From Mucilaginibacter sp. OK283 (GTDB lineage Bacteria; Bacteroidota; Bacteroidia; Sphingobacteriales; Sphingobacteriaceae): a DNA stretch of 64,000 nt. A program made the position numbers and the translations under genes. Under the pieces are notes generated by a model that had not been told where the DNA came from, did no database searches, and saw only the letters and a program-made list of their open reading frames with translations. The stretch covers positions 328,670 to 392,669 of the forward strand of contig NZ_FODR01000006.1 of NCBI RefSeq assembly GCF_900110415.1, in the 5' to 3' direction. Of this stretch, positions 35,905-44,327 are shown in pieces (the stretch's first letter is position 1; each line of letters starts with the position of its first letter).

Positions 35905-37059
35905 TTACAGCAACAATATATCAATCTGGTGGGCATGAACCATATTTACCACCGGCGACCATGCAAAAACTGTAAACCTGCCATCCTGCGAAGCCACCAA
36001 CGCTATGGCATCCTTTTGATCGAACACAAACTGGGCTGCCGATAAATGCCTGGTGCCGCCGTTTTGGGCCGGGTGGATCACCCTGGTGGAGCAACCAACA
36101 ACAGGCTCGGTTACCACAATTTCTTCTACACGGGTGCTTTTTGACGAACGGCCTATTTTGGCCCCAAAGGCCAGCAATTCATGTTTATCGTTAATTACAG
36201 TAGCACCATCTATTGATGTTAAGCCTCCGATGGTGTCGACAGCACGGCGCAATTTTTCCTGCCATGGCGTATGGTATTTTTCAATCCCCTCGTGTATCAT
36301 CAAATCGGTAAGGCCGGAGAATGCCGGGGAAACCGGGTAGGAGATAGGCTGGATGATAGATTCCAGCCAGTCGTCGCTGCCGGATGGAACAACCAGCAAA
36401 ATACCGCCCCGTTTATGGGCCTGCATAGATGCCGCCAGTTGCACGAGCACATTCACCGGATCGTTCCATGATGATGGCAGCGTAAAATCAAGCATCGACG
36501 TAAGTATGTTGGGGCAGTCGGACAGGGTCGATCCATTTTCATCAACAACCTTTATTTCGTCGCCTTTTAAAATGGCAATATTCACAAACTTGCCAAAGCC
36601 GTCAACCCGGCGATGTTTTATTACCAATAGCCCTGGCTCAATTACTTCCAAAACAAAACAATAAGCAGGTATGGCAAGGGTGGTTCCCCAAACATACAGT
36701 TCACCATCCTCTAAACAAACACCAAGGTGGATGCCCGGCTGTTGTACTGCCGAAGCAAATTTAGTAAGTATATTAGGCGCCAGCTTAATTTTATGGCCAA
36801 ACAATAAAGGCTGCCCGGCACTTTCGGGTGGTAAAAAAGCAAGCGTAAACTTGGGCGAATAACCTTCTTCGCGGCGTAAACTTGCCCAAAAGGCTAAATC
36901 TATCAGAGTTTCAATAGTTTGTATATCAGGCGTAAGGCCAAGCTCGGCAGGGTTATCTGCCGCCAATGAATGAAAATGTTTAAAATGCCGTTCAATTGCG
37001 GGGGCAATTTTTCGGGCTGCTTTATATGTTGGTTCAGAGGTAATTGTCCTTGATTCCAT
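35905..37059 (-). CDS. DAC-related (DACNV-type) putative nucleotide sensor protein
   Basis: This 384-residue protein has a C-terminal region that follows the diadenylate cyclase (DAC) pattern. SIDGATVINDKHELLAFGAK (about 282) matches the DGA motif, and NGGTRHLSAAQFVFDQKDAI (about 332) aligns with the GTRHRAA motif, followed by LVASQDGRFTVFAW. DAC enzymes make c-di-AMP, but the second Arg of RHR is Leu here. That fits the predicted non-cyclase sensor subfamily named DACNV. The N-terminal ~270 residues (LAFLPPESAGQPLLFGHKI) are characteristic of such proteins and their function is unknown. It is convergent with the phosphatase/kinase-like cluster and is not in an operon. Confidence 0.75.
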   Translation of the reverse strand: MESRTITSEPTYKAARKIAPAIERHFKHFHSLAADNPAELGLTPDIQTIETLIDLAFWASLRREEGYSPKFTLAFLPPESAGQPLLFGHKIKLAPNILTKFASAVQQPGIHLGVCLEDGELYVWGTTLAIPAYCFVLEVIEPGLLVIKHRRVDGFGKFVNIAILKGDEIKVVDENGSTLSDCPNILTSMLDFTLPSSWNDPVNVLVQLAASMQAHKRGGILLVVPSGSDDWLESIIQPISYPVSPAFSGLTDLMIHEGIEKYHTPWQEKLRRAVDTIGGLTSIDGATVINDKHELLAFGAKIGRSSKSTRVEEIVVTEPVVGCSTRVIHPAQNGGTRHLSAAQFVFDQKDAIALVASQDGRFTVFAWSPVVNMVHAHQIDILLL

Positions 37060-37225
37060 GCTGTTTTTAAGATGATGCCTGCCGGTATGGCCGGTTAAAA
37101 AGATTGTCTACCAAAAATAAGCCATAAAAGCTGCCAACACAAACAAATGCCTCAAAATTGCAATTAACCGATAATTGAGATATATACGCCTTACAGATTC
37201 CGCCCAAGGGCAAGCGTTTCTAATA

Positions 37226-37371
37226 GGGTTAACATAACTTAACATATTTCAGATAAAATATTTGTAAATATCTTATAATCAATATTTTATGTTTTATCAT
37301 GGTTAACACCAAACTGATAGCTCAATTTTGGGCGCATCCAAATATTTGTGCCTGTTGTTGACCAATACAAG
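37226..37371. repeat. Dispersed ~150-bp repeat, copy 2 (copy 1 at 997-1146)
   Basis: The start GGGTTAACATAACTTAACAT is identical to copy 1. Further shared words are CATGGTTAACA, CAAACTGAT-like, and TCCAAATATTTGTGC, ending at CCAATACA. The two copies lie about 36 kb apart in the same orientation, both in intergenic DNA. Confidence 0.75.
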
Positions 37372-37640
37372 TCCCTTCGGTACCTCGATCATTTAACCAG
37401 GATCAGGCAATAAAAACAGTGTGTCATTTGATGCTTATATCTTCCTTACGCCATAGGCTTATTCCTTCAGTTATTAAATAACAGCTTATCGCCGTTAATT
37501 ATTTAGACGCGGTTGCCCTGGATACCGCCCTTACTTTTTTTGCAGCGCTTCCCGTAAAATAGGATAGTTTCAAACCTGGCCCTCCCGCCAGAAACTTTAA
37601 GCCGCATCCGTAAACAGCTGGCAGGCAAATAATTTATTTT
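37372..37640. other. Intergenic stretch upstream of MFS gene
   Basis: Non-coding DNA follows repeat copy 2 and precedes the MFS transporter. I see no convincing ORF or RNA gene. Only the -7-like element at its end is recognisable. Confidence 0.4.
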
Positions 37641-37648
37641 TACTTTTG
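37641..37648 (+). promoter_or_regulatory. Bacteroidota-type -7 element upstream of MFS gene
   Basis: TACTTTTG matches TAnnTTTG exactly and ends only 4 bp before the ATG at 37653. If used, transcription would start at or within a base or two of the start codon, giving a leaderless mRNA. A clear -33 TTG is not visible at the usual distance, so confidence is limited. Confidence 0.4.
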
Positions 37649-37652
37649 CCGC

Positions 37653-38825
37653 ATGGACAACACCAGTGTTGCTAACAGGGCTAAACTACGTACCGGCATC
37701 AGTATTTTTTTCTTTATTTCGGGGTTTGGGTACTCATCATGGGCATCGCGCATCCCATCACTGCAACAGCAGTTACATTTAAACGAAGCAGAATTAGGTG
37801 CGGTTTTATTTGCCCTGCCAATCGGCCTGATGCTTACCATGCCTATCACCTCTAAAATGCTCAGGCATTTTAGCAGCCGCAGTATCATGTTTGGCGGGGT
37901 AACAGCGTTTACGTTATTGCTTTGCCTGCCTGGCTTTACTGCTTATATGTGGGAGCTTATTTTGGTGTTGTTTTTTATAGGCTCCACACGTAACGTAATT
38001 GCCATAACCGTGAATGCGCAGGCGGTAGGGGTGCAAGCTATGTATGATAAACCTATCATGGTTACTTTTCATGGCATCTGGAGCCTGGCGGGTTTTGCCG
38101 GGGCGGCAGTAGGCTATATTATGGTTTATTTTAATGTTGCGCCAACCTATCACCTTATTGGTGTAAGTGTTGTACTGTTTATACTAACACTCTGGTTTTA
38201 TCCCAGCTCCCTTGAGCAAGCTCCTTACGGCCAAAGCAACACTACCGTTTTTTCATTCCCCGATAAAGATCTGCTCAAATTCGCGCTCATTGCATTTGCC
38301 TGTATGGCCTGCGAAAACACGATGTATGACTGGAGCAGCATTTATTTTCAAAAAGCGCTGCATGCACCAAAGGCCACCTCAACGGCTGCCTTTGTAGTTT
38401 ACATGTTTTTTATGACACTTGGGCGCTTTACCGGTGATAGGATAGTAGCTGCCACCAGTATTAAAAAAGTATTGAACTTTAGCGGCGTATTTATTTTACT
38501 CGGTTTTTTAATGGCTGTGCTTTTACCTTACATATATACCGCCTTTATTGGCTATGCCATGGTTGGCATGGGTATTTCCTGTGTAGTGCCATTGGTATTC
38601 AGTATGGCCGGCCGGTCAAAAACCTTAAAAAGCGGGCAGGCCCTGGCGGCTATATCTACCGTAAGCTATCTTGGCTTTTTAATTATCCCGCCGTTTGTTG
38701 GCTTTGTAGCCCAGGCTGCTGGTTTACGCTGGGCATTTGGCATAGTATCGGGCTTTGGCGCACTTATTATCATGATGGTTGCCCGTATTAAAGAAGAATC
38801 GGAAGCCGACGAAGTTTTGGCATAA
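37653..38825 (+). CDS. MFS transporter
   Basis: This 390-residue protein has about 12 predicted membrane helices. FFISGFGYSSWASRIPSLQQ in the first helix and loop, LFALPIGLMLTMPITSKML, and FHGIWSLAGFAGAAVGYIMV are typical of the YbjJ/FucP-like branch of the major facilitator superfamily, which contains sugar and drug transporters. The substrate is unknown. An SDR dehydrogenase gene follows 89 bp downstream on the same strand, so uptake of a polyol or sugar that the SDR oxidises is possible (inference). Confidence 0.9.
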   Translation: MDNTSVANRAKLRTGISIFFFISGFGYSSWASRIPSLQQQLHLNEAELGAVLFALPIGLMLTMPITSKMLRHFSSRSIMFGGVTAFTLLLCLPGFTAYMWELILVLFFIGSTRNVIAITVNAQAVGVQAMYDKPIMVTFHGIWSLAGFAGAAVGYIMVYFNVAPTYHLIGVSVVLFILTLWFYPSSLEQAPYGQSNTTVFSFPDKDLLKFALIAFACMACENTMYDWSSIYFQKALHAPKATSTAAFVVYMFFMTLGRFTGDRIVAATSIKKVLNFSGVFILLGFLMAVLLPYIYTAFIGYAMVGMGISCVVPLVFSMAGRSKTLKSGQALAAISTVSYLGFLIIPPFVGFVAQAAGLRWAFGIVSGFGALIIMMVARIKEESEADEVLA

Positions 38826-38833
38826 TTCATTTT

Positions 38834-38859
38834 AATCCTGCAAAATCCTTAAATCGTGT
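38834..38859. repeat. 26-bp dispersed repeat, copy 1
   Basis: A 26-bp word beginning AATCCTGCAAAATCC and ending AAATCGTGT is identical at 44292-44317. Both copies are just downstream of plus-strand genes. Confidence 0.7.
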
Positions 38860-38914
38860 CAAAACATTATTGGCGCAATTTTATTGGTTATATTGAACAA
38901 TCAAAACTGTTAGC

Positions 38915-39724
38915 ATGAACCAAACTCCATCGTTAAAAGATCAATCGGCCCTGGTAACAGGCGCCGATAGCGGTATAGGTAAAGGCGTTGCCCTGGCGCT
39001 GGCGGCCGCGGGTGCCAAAGTAGTAATCAATTATGCGCATAACCAGGCGGCTGCCGAGGAGGTTGTTGCACAAATAACAGCCTCTGGCGGCGAGGCCTTC
39101 GCAGTGCAGGCCGACGTAAGCCACGAAGACGAAGTAAAAGCCATGTTTGCGCAAATGTTTGCGCGCTACCATACAATAGACATATTGGTTAATAATGCCG
39201 GGCTGCAAAAAGATTCCAAATTTGTAGATATGACGCTGGCGGATTGGAACACGGTAATCAGCATCAACCTTACCGGCCAGTTTTTATGCTCGCGCGAGGC
39301 CGCCAAAGAATTTATCCGCAGGGGAGTAGTCGAAGAAAGAAGCGTGGCCGCCGGCAAAATCATTTGTATGAGCAGCGTACATGAAGTAATTCCCTGGGCC
39401 GGGCATGTAAACTATGCCGCCAGTAAAGGCGGCATCAGTATGTTTATGAAGAGTATAGCCCAGGAGCTTGCACCGCATAAAATCAGGGTTGTTGGCATCG
39501 GGCCGGGTGCTATTCAAACCCCCATCAACAAATCGGCCTGGGATACACCCGAAGCGCTGGATAAATTACTAACCCTGATACCTTATAACCGGATAGGCAA
39601 ACCTAACGATATAGGGCAACTGGCAGCATGGCTGGCATCAGACCAGGCCGACTATATAACCGGTACAACCATATTTATGGATGGAGGCATGACTTTATAC
39701 CCCGGATTTGCCGACAACGGTTAA
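38915..39724 (+). CDS. SDR family oxidoreductase (glucose 1-dehydrogenase-like)
   Basis: This 269-residue classical SDR has the nucleotide-binding motif VTGADSGIGKGVA (about 14-26), VNNAGLQKDS, catalytic Ser in CMSSVHEVIPW and YAASKGG with Tyr and Lys. The C-terminal ITGTTIFMDGGMTLYPGF is usual in glucose 1-dehydrogenase-like members. VINYAHN after beta-2, without an acidic residue, suggests NADP use. The substrate may be a sugar or polyol, given the MFS gene upstream, but this is not certain. Confidence 0.9.
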   Translation: MNQTPSLKDQSALVTGADSGIGKGVALALAAAGAKVVINYAHNQAAAEEVVAQITASGGEAFAVQADVSHEDEVKAMFAQMFARYHTIDILVNNAGLQKDSKFVDMTLADWNTVISINLTGQFLCSREAAKEFIRRGVVEERSVAAGKIICMSSVHEVIPWAGHVNYAASKGGISMFMKSIAQELAPHKIRVVGIGPGAIQTPINKSAWDTPEALDKLLTLIPYNRIGKPNDIGQLAAWLASDQADYITGTTIFMDGGMTLYPGFADNG

Positions 39725-39894
39725 CTCAATGTAAATTAATCGTAAATATATCGGTTTAGCATCTTGCTAAATCGATATTAGTCTATTTTTATGGTGAAGA
39801 TATTGTAATATGTACACTAAGTAAATTGCGAAAAATTAAATTTTATACGTCAATTTGACTGTTATTATAAAATATTCATAAAAATTGAATTTTA

Positions 39895-39926
39895 TTTGCC
39901 AAATTTACAACATTAGCCTATTTTTG
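39895..39926 (+). promoter_or_regulatory. Promoter of first 159-residue protein gene
   Basis: TTTG (39895-39898) and TATTTTTG (39919-39926) are separated by 20 bp, matching the Bacteroidota TTTG-N19-TAnnTTTG consensus. The ATG is 25 bp further. The same arrangement precedes the duplicate gene. Confidence 0.7.
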
Positions 39927-39951
39927 TTGTGGATTTAAAATTTAACATAAC

Positions 39952-40431
39952 ATGAAAAAGATATTTATTACTACCGCAATAGCCGCTTTATTAAGCGTTA
40001 ATGTATTCGCTGCCGATGGCGGTAAAAAAGCTGACGGAGGTGCAAACGTATCATACGTAGCATTACATGGTTTTACTGTTGACTTTGCTGATGCAACAGA
40101 TGTAAACTGGACAGTAACTAAAAATTGCCAAAAAGCATCGTTCACTGTTGATGGCGTAAGGAAAACTGCTTTTTACAACCTTAGCGGCGAGTACCTTGGT
40201 GTAACTCAACGCGTTGACGTTAAGGCTATCCCAGCTAAAACGATGAAACAAATCAACAAAGATTACGCTGGTTACGAAGTTGGCGAAGTAATTGTTTACC
40301 AGGCTAACACCGAAGTAAATTCAAACATCGATGCTACTTCATACTTTGTTGATCTTAAAAACGACAAACACGAAGTGCTTGTAAGGATAACCCAACAAGC
40401 AAACCTTGAGTTTTTTCAACAAGTAAAGTAA
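39952..40431 (+). CDS. Exported 159-residue protein, duplicate copy 1
   Basis: The signal peptide MKKIFITTAIAALLSVNVFA is followed by a Lys/Gly-rich linker and a ~130-residue mature domain: HGFTVDFADATDVNWTVTKN, KTAFYNLSGEYLGVTQRVD and an EVLVRITQQANLEFFQQVK end. The layout (strand, helix with PAKTMKQINKDY, strands) resembles small periplasmic PepSY-like/BLIP-type domains, but I cannot assign it. It differs from the copy at 41350 at about 18 of 159 positions. It has its own promoter and terminator, suggesting strong expression as an independent unit. Confidence 0.85.
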   Translation: MKKIFITTAIAALLSVNVFAADGGKKADGGANVSYVALHGFTVDFADATDVNWTVTKNCQKASFTVDGVRKTAFYNLSGEYLGVTQRVDVKAIPAKTMKQINKDYAGYEVGEVIVYQANTEVNSNIDATSYFVDLKNDKHEVLVRITQQANLEFFQQVK

Positions 40432-40457
40432 TTCTTTAAAAAAATCACAACTATTGC

Positions 40458-40488
40458 AAGCCATCCTGGTATCCGGGGTGGCTTTTTT
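40458..40488 (+). terminator. Terminator after duplicate copy 1
   Basis: GCCATCC (40460-40466) pairs with GGGGTGGC (40475-40482), followed by six T, 26 bp after the stop. The equivalent hairpin follows copy 2. Confidence 0.8.
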
Positions 40489-40584
40489 GCTTGAATCGAT
40501 TTAGCAAGGGGGAATCAAATAAATAAAAGCATGCACTTGATGTGTTTCAGTTCAAATAATCATTCGGCTTTTGAACGCTGGCTA

Positions 40585-40735
40585 CGACTCACCCGGTCGA
40601 GGCTACGCCCGACCACCCTCTCTCCGGCTGCGCCGCAAAGAGGGTGAAGCTCATTTTTGTTTTTCCTTTTTAGCCCCTATATGCGATGCAGTCGGAGAGA
40701 GAGACAGACAAGCGGAGCCTCATCGGGGTGAGTCG
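40585..40735. repeat. GC-rich interspersed element with terminal inverted repeats
   Basis: The ends CGACTCACCC (40585-40594) and GGGTGAGTCG (40726-40735) are perfect inverted repeats. Inside, GGTCGAGGCTACGCCCGACC and CCCTCTCTCCGGCTGCG... form local hairpins. It is much more GC-rich than its flanks and carries no protein-like ORF. It looks like a non-autonomous interspersed element. Confidence 0.65.
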
Positions 40736-40840
40736 ACTCGCCGACATGCGATATACGTCATTCCTCCTTCAGAATTTCACGAAATTTTACCACTTATAAT
40801 GACATCATTGTAAATTATTGATTATCAATATTGTTTTTTT

Positions 40841-40953
40841 GTAGAGACGCATAATTGCGTCTCCCGCATGCAAATCACACATGCAAATCGGCCTTGCAAT
40901 CGCACCTTGCAAGTCCTGAATGTCCTGCGGGAGACGCAATTATGCGTCTCTAC
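40841..40953. repeat. 113-bp element with perfect 27-bp inverted repeats
   Basis: Arms 40841-40867 and 40927-40953 are exact reverse complements over 27 bp. Each arm contains its own near-palindrome (GAGACGCA/TGCGTCTC). The 59-bp loop has repeated ATGCAAATC and CTTGCAA words. It has no ORF. The structure is typical of non-autonomous REP/MITE-like elements. Confidence 0.85.
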
Positions 40954-41292
40954 AAAAGCCTCATTTGCAGCAATGTCATTTCTGTTTTTTTCAGCCAAAC
41001 TGGTGATTACTCACAATGACAGACCTTTTTATAATCTCTTTTTCCCTTCAACATTTCGCAGAATTTTCCATTCGGGCTAAAGGCATCATTTTGTCGCTGG
41101 AAATTTACTGGAGAATTACATATTTGAAGCCAAAAGTTAGCTGTTTAATGCATTTAGATTTAGCTAAACCGATTTATTTGCGTTTCAATTCTTTAAGATA
41201 TTGTAAAATATACACTAAGTGTATTGCTAAAAATTAAATTTTACACTATAAATCATCTAAAATTATAAAATATTCATAAAAATTAAATTATA

Positions 41293-41324
41293 GTTGCCAA
41301 ATTTATAATATTATTCTATTTTTG
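41293..41324 (+). promoter_or_regulatory. Promoter of second 159-residue protein gene
   Basis: GTTG (41293-41296) and TATTTTTG (41317-41324) are spaced by 20 bp and lie 25 bp before the ATG, as in copy 1. The 150 bp upstream of both genes are clearly homologous, so the promoter was duplicated with the gene. Confidence 0.65.
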
Positions 41325-41349
41325 TTATGGATTTAAAATTTAAAACAAC

Positions 41350-41829
41350 ATGAAAAAGATATTTTTAACAACCGCAATTGCCGCTTTATTAAGTGTTAAT
41401 GTATTTGCTGCCGATGGCGGTAAAAAGAATGATGGAGGTACTAACGTATCATACATAGCCTTACATGGTTTCACCGTTGACTTTGCTGATGCAAAAGATG
41501 TGAACTGGACTGTAACTAAAAATACCCAGAAAGCAACATTTACTGTTGATGGCGTAAGGAAAACTGCTTTTTACAACCTTAACGGCGAGTACCTTGGTGT
41601 AACTCAACGCGTTGACGCTAAAGCCATCCCCGCTAAAACAATGAAACAAATCAGCAAAGATTACGCTGGTTACGACGTTAATGAAGTAATTGTTTACCAG
41701 GCTAACACCGATATCAATTCAAACATTGATGCTACTTCATATTTTGTTGATCTTAAGAACGACAAACACGAAGTACTTGTAAGGATAACTCAACAAGCAA
41801 ACCTTGAGTTTTTTCAACAAGTGAAATAA
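41350..41829 (+). CDS. Exported 159-residue protein, duplicate copy 2
   Basis: It has the same length and order of features as the protein at 39952: signal peptide ending NVFAADGGKK, HGFTVDFADAKDVNWTVTKN, YNLNGEYLGVTQRVDAKAIP and the identical C-terminus NLEFFQQVK. Differences are conservative and clustered near the mature N-terminus and at residues ~110-120. Both copies look intact and under selection. The mature protein should be periplasmic or secreted; function unknown. Confidence 0.85.
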   Translation: MKKIFLTTAIAALLSVNVFAADGGKKNDGGTNVSYIALHGFTVDFADAKDVNWTVTKNTQKATFTVDGVRKTAFYNLNGEYLGVTQRVDAKAIPAKTMKQISKDYAGYDVNEVIVYQANTDINSNIDATSYFVDLKNDKHEVLVRITQQANLEFFQQVK

Positions 41830-41854
41830 TTCTTCAAAAAGTACGCTCATACAA

Positions 41855-41883
41855 GCCATTCCAATTATCGGGATGGCTTTTTT
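41855..41883 (+). terminator. Terminator after duplicate copy 2
   Basis: GCCATTCC (41855-41862) pairs with GGGATGGC (41870-41877), followed by six T, 25 bp after the stop. Confidence 0.8.
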
Positions 41884-41974
41884 ATTTTATGATAATTGCA
41901 ATAATTATATTTTATCAAACAACTTGGCTGTTTATGACTTTATAAAGTATTAGTTAATATATTTTATAATTATT

Positions 41975-44188
41975 ATGCCAAAGACCATTATCGTATCTAA
42001 CCGGTTGCCTGTAAAAATCTCTAAAACCGATAGCGACTATAATTTATCATCAAGCGAGGGAGGCTTAGCTACCGGCTTAGGTTCAATTTACAAACAAGGT
42101 GATAACGTATGGATAGGCTGGCCCGGCGTTGAAATTACAGAACAAGAGGATAAAGATACCGTAACCCAACAGTTAAAAGAGTTAAGCCTGGTGCCCGTTT
42201 TTCTTGACCAGGAAGAGATTAACCAATATTATGAGGGTTTCTCGAACGAGGTTTTATGGCCCGTTTTTCATTACTACGCATCTACTTATGCCACCTACAA
42301 ACAATCAAACTGGGATTATTATCAGGCAGTTAACAAAAAATTCAGAGATGTAATACTGACTATCGCCGAGCCCGGCGATGTTATATGGATACATGACTAT
42401 CAATTGCTGCTGCTGCCGGGCCTGGTTAGGCACGAAATCCCCGATGTTTCTATCGGATTTTTCCTGCATATCCCTTTCCCATCGCATGAGATGTTTAGAT
42501 TGATTCCCTGGCGATCGGAATTATTGGAAGGAATGCTTGGAGCCGATCTGATCGGCCTGCATACCTTTGATGATGTAAGGCATTTTTTAGGTGCCACAAC
42601 CCGTATTTTGCCGGTAACATCTTCGGCAAATATCATCGCGACCGGCGAAAGATCAATAGTAGTCGAATCATTTCCCATGGGGATTGACGAGCAAAAATAT
42701 GCATCGTTACCATTGCAGGACGATGTAAAACACCAGGTAGAACTGATCAAGAATAACTTTAAAGATGGTAAACTGATACTATCTGTTGACAGGCTTGATT
42801 ACAGCAAAGGCATATTACAACGGCTTGCGGCATTTGAATTATTGCTGCAATTGTGCCCCGAATGTATTGAAAATATAGCCCTTTATATGATAGTGGTACC
42901 ATCGCGCGATACAGTGCCGCAGTATGCACACCTGCGCGATGAGATTGATAAAAAAGTGGGCAATATCAACTCCATTTACCGTACTATGGATTGGAGTCCT
43001 ATTCACTATTATTACAGATCGTTCCCCCTCGAAACGCTCGCAGCCTTATATGCCACTGCCGATGTTTGCCTGGTTACGCCAATGCGCGATGGGATGAATT
43101 TGGTGAGTAAAGAATATGTAGCCAGTCGCGTAAATAATGATGGAGTATTGATTATGAGTGAGATGGCTGGCGCATCTAAAGAATTAATAGATGCGATAAT
43201 TGTAAACCCCAATAATACCGGCGAGGTATGCAGGGCGATATTACAGGCAATTAACATGCCGCTTGATGAGCAAAAAAAACGCATGATTCCAATGCGCCAG
43301 TTAGTGGCTAAATTTAACATCAGGCATTGGGTTAAAATTTTTATGGACAGGCTAAAGGAGGTAAAACTCATGCAGCGTTCATTGCAAACCAGGCACGTGA
43401 GTAACACTACCGAGCAATCCATCATTAACCGCTACAGTAAAACCAAAAAACGCATTATCTTTTTAGATTATGATGGTACTTTGGTTGGGTTCAGATCGGC
43501 CATTGAGCAGGCCAGCCCCGATAAGGAGCTTTATAACATTATTCAAAAACTTACTGAAGACCCTGCCAACCAGGTAGTGCTCATCAGCGGCCGGAAACAT
43601 GAAAACCTCGACGAGTGGTTTCAGCACACAGATATGTATCTGATAGCCGAGCACGGTTCCTGGTTTAAACAGCCGGGTACTACCTGGCATAAAATAGCCG
43701 GACTATCTGACCAATGGAAGCACGATATATACCCATTATTGGAAACCTATGTAGATCGCACACCAGGATCGTTTATCGAAGAGAAAACATACTCACTGGT
43801 ATGGCATTATCGCAAAGCCCAGGCCGGCCTGGGAGAGCTAAGGGCAGGGGAGTTGATGAATAACCTCAAGTACCTGGCCAGCGATAAAGGCTTACAGCTA
43901 TTGGCAGGGGATAAGGTACTGGAAGTGAAGAATATGGATATCAACAAAGGCAAAGCAGCTTTAACCTTGACAGAGGGCAAAGATTATGATTTTGTGATAG
44001 CCTTTGGCGACGACTATACCGACGAGGATATTTTTAAAGCCCTGCCAGAAAGCGCCATTACCATTAAGGTGGGCAGTAATCTGTCGGCGGCTAAATTTTA
44101 CCTGCGCAATCCGCAAGAGGTACGAAAACTGCTCACCAGTTTTACCAAACAATACGTAGGACAAAATTCAGGGATTTTGCAAGATTAA
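41975..44188 (+). CDS. otsAB: Bifunctional trehalose-6-phosphate synthase/phosphatase
   Basis: This 737-residue fusion has a GT20 trehalose-6-phosphate synthase at residues 1-470: SNRLPVKIS, GGLATGLGSIY, IWIHDYQLLLLPGLVR, SVDRLDYSKGI for the UDP-glucose site and MRDGMNLVSKEYVA. A HAD-type trehalose-phosphatase follows at about 490-730, with FLDYDGTLVG giving the nucleophile Asp, then SGRKHENLDEWF and FGDDYTDEDIFKALP. It makes trehalose from UDP-glucose and glucose-6-phosphate in two steps, for osmotic or desiccation protection. It converges on a GH15 gene, with a palindromic repeat between. Confidence 0.95.
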   Translation: MPKTIIVSNRLPVKISKTDSDYNLSSSEGGLATGLGSIYKQGDNVWIGWPGVEITEQEDKDTVTQQLKELSLVPVFLDQEEINQYYEGFSNEVLWPVFHYYASTYATYKQSNWDYYQAVNKKFRDVILTIAEPGDVIWIHDYQLLLLPGLVRHEIPDVSIGFFLHIPFPSHEMFRLIPWRSELLEGMLGADLIGLHTFDDVRHFLGATTRILPVTSSANIIATGERSIVVESFPMGIDEQKYASLPLQDDVKHQVELIKNNFKDGKLILSVDRLDYSKGILQRLAAFELLLQLCPECIENIALYMIVVPSRDTVPQYAHLRDEIDKKVGNINSIYRTMDWSPIHYYYRSFPLETLAALYATADVCLVTPMRDGMNLVSKEYVASRVNNDGVLIMSEMAGASKELIDAIIVNPNNTGEVCRAILQAINMPLDEQKKRMIPMRQLVAKFNIRHWVKIFMDRLKEVKLMQRSLQTRHVSNTTEQSIINRYSKTKKRIIFLDYDGTLVGFRSAIEQASPDKELYNIIQKLTEDPANQVVLISGRKHENLDEWFQHTDMYLIAEHGSWFKQPGTTWHKIAGLSDQWKHDIYPLLETYVDRTPGSFIEEKTYSLVWHYRKAQAGLGELRAGELMNNLKYLASDKGLQLLAGDKVLEVKNMDINKGKAALTLTEGKDYDFVIAFGDDYTDEDIFKALPESAITIKVGSNLSAAKFYLRNPQEVRKLLTSFTKQYVGQNSGILQD

Positions 44189-44291
44189 TGCAGATGTGCA
44201 GATTTCAAATGTGCAGATTTCAGATTTCAAAGCTTGGTAAAACTTCGTTAATGACGAACTTTTACCAGGCGTTAATCAAAAAAAAACTGTC

Positions 44292-44317
44292 AATCCTGCA
44301 AAATCCTTAAATCGTGT
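44292..44317. repeat. 26-bp dispersed repeat, copy 2
   Basis: It is identical to 38834-38859. Just upstream, 44188-44240 is a low-complexity run of TGCAGATTTC/CAAATG words. Confidence 0.7.
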
Positions 44318-44327
44318 TAAGGGTGAG

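Noticed and set aside
22375..37059. Complete Pycsar or CBASS defence operon
   Set aside because: A PycTM-like domain and a DAC-related protein are present, but no active pyrimidine cyclase or CD-NTase was recognised, and housekeeping ppk1 is inside the cluster. Only the individual unusual proteins are reported.
40571..41237. Three small plus-strand ORFs of 70-80 residues
   Set aside because: They run through palindromic repeat elements, have atypical composition and no start context, and do not resemble proteins.
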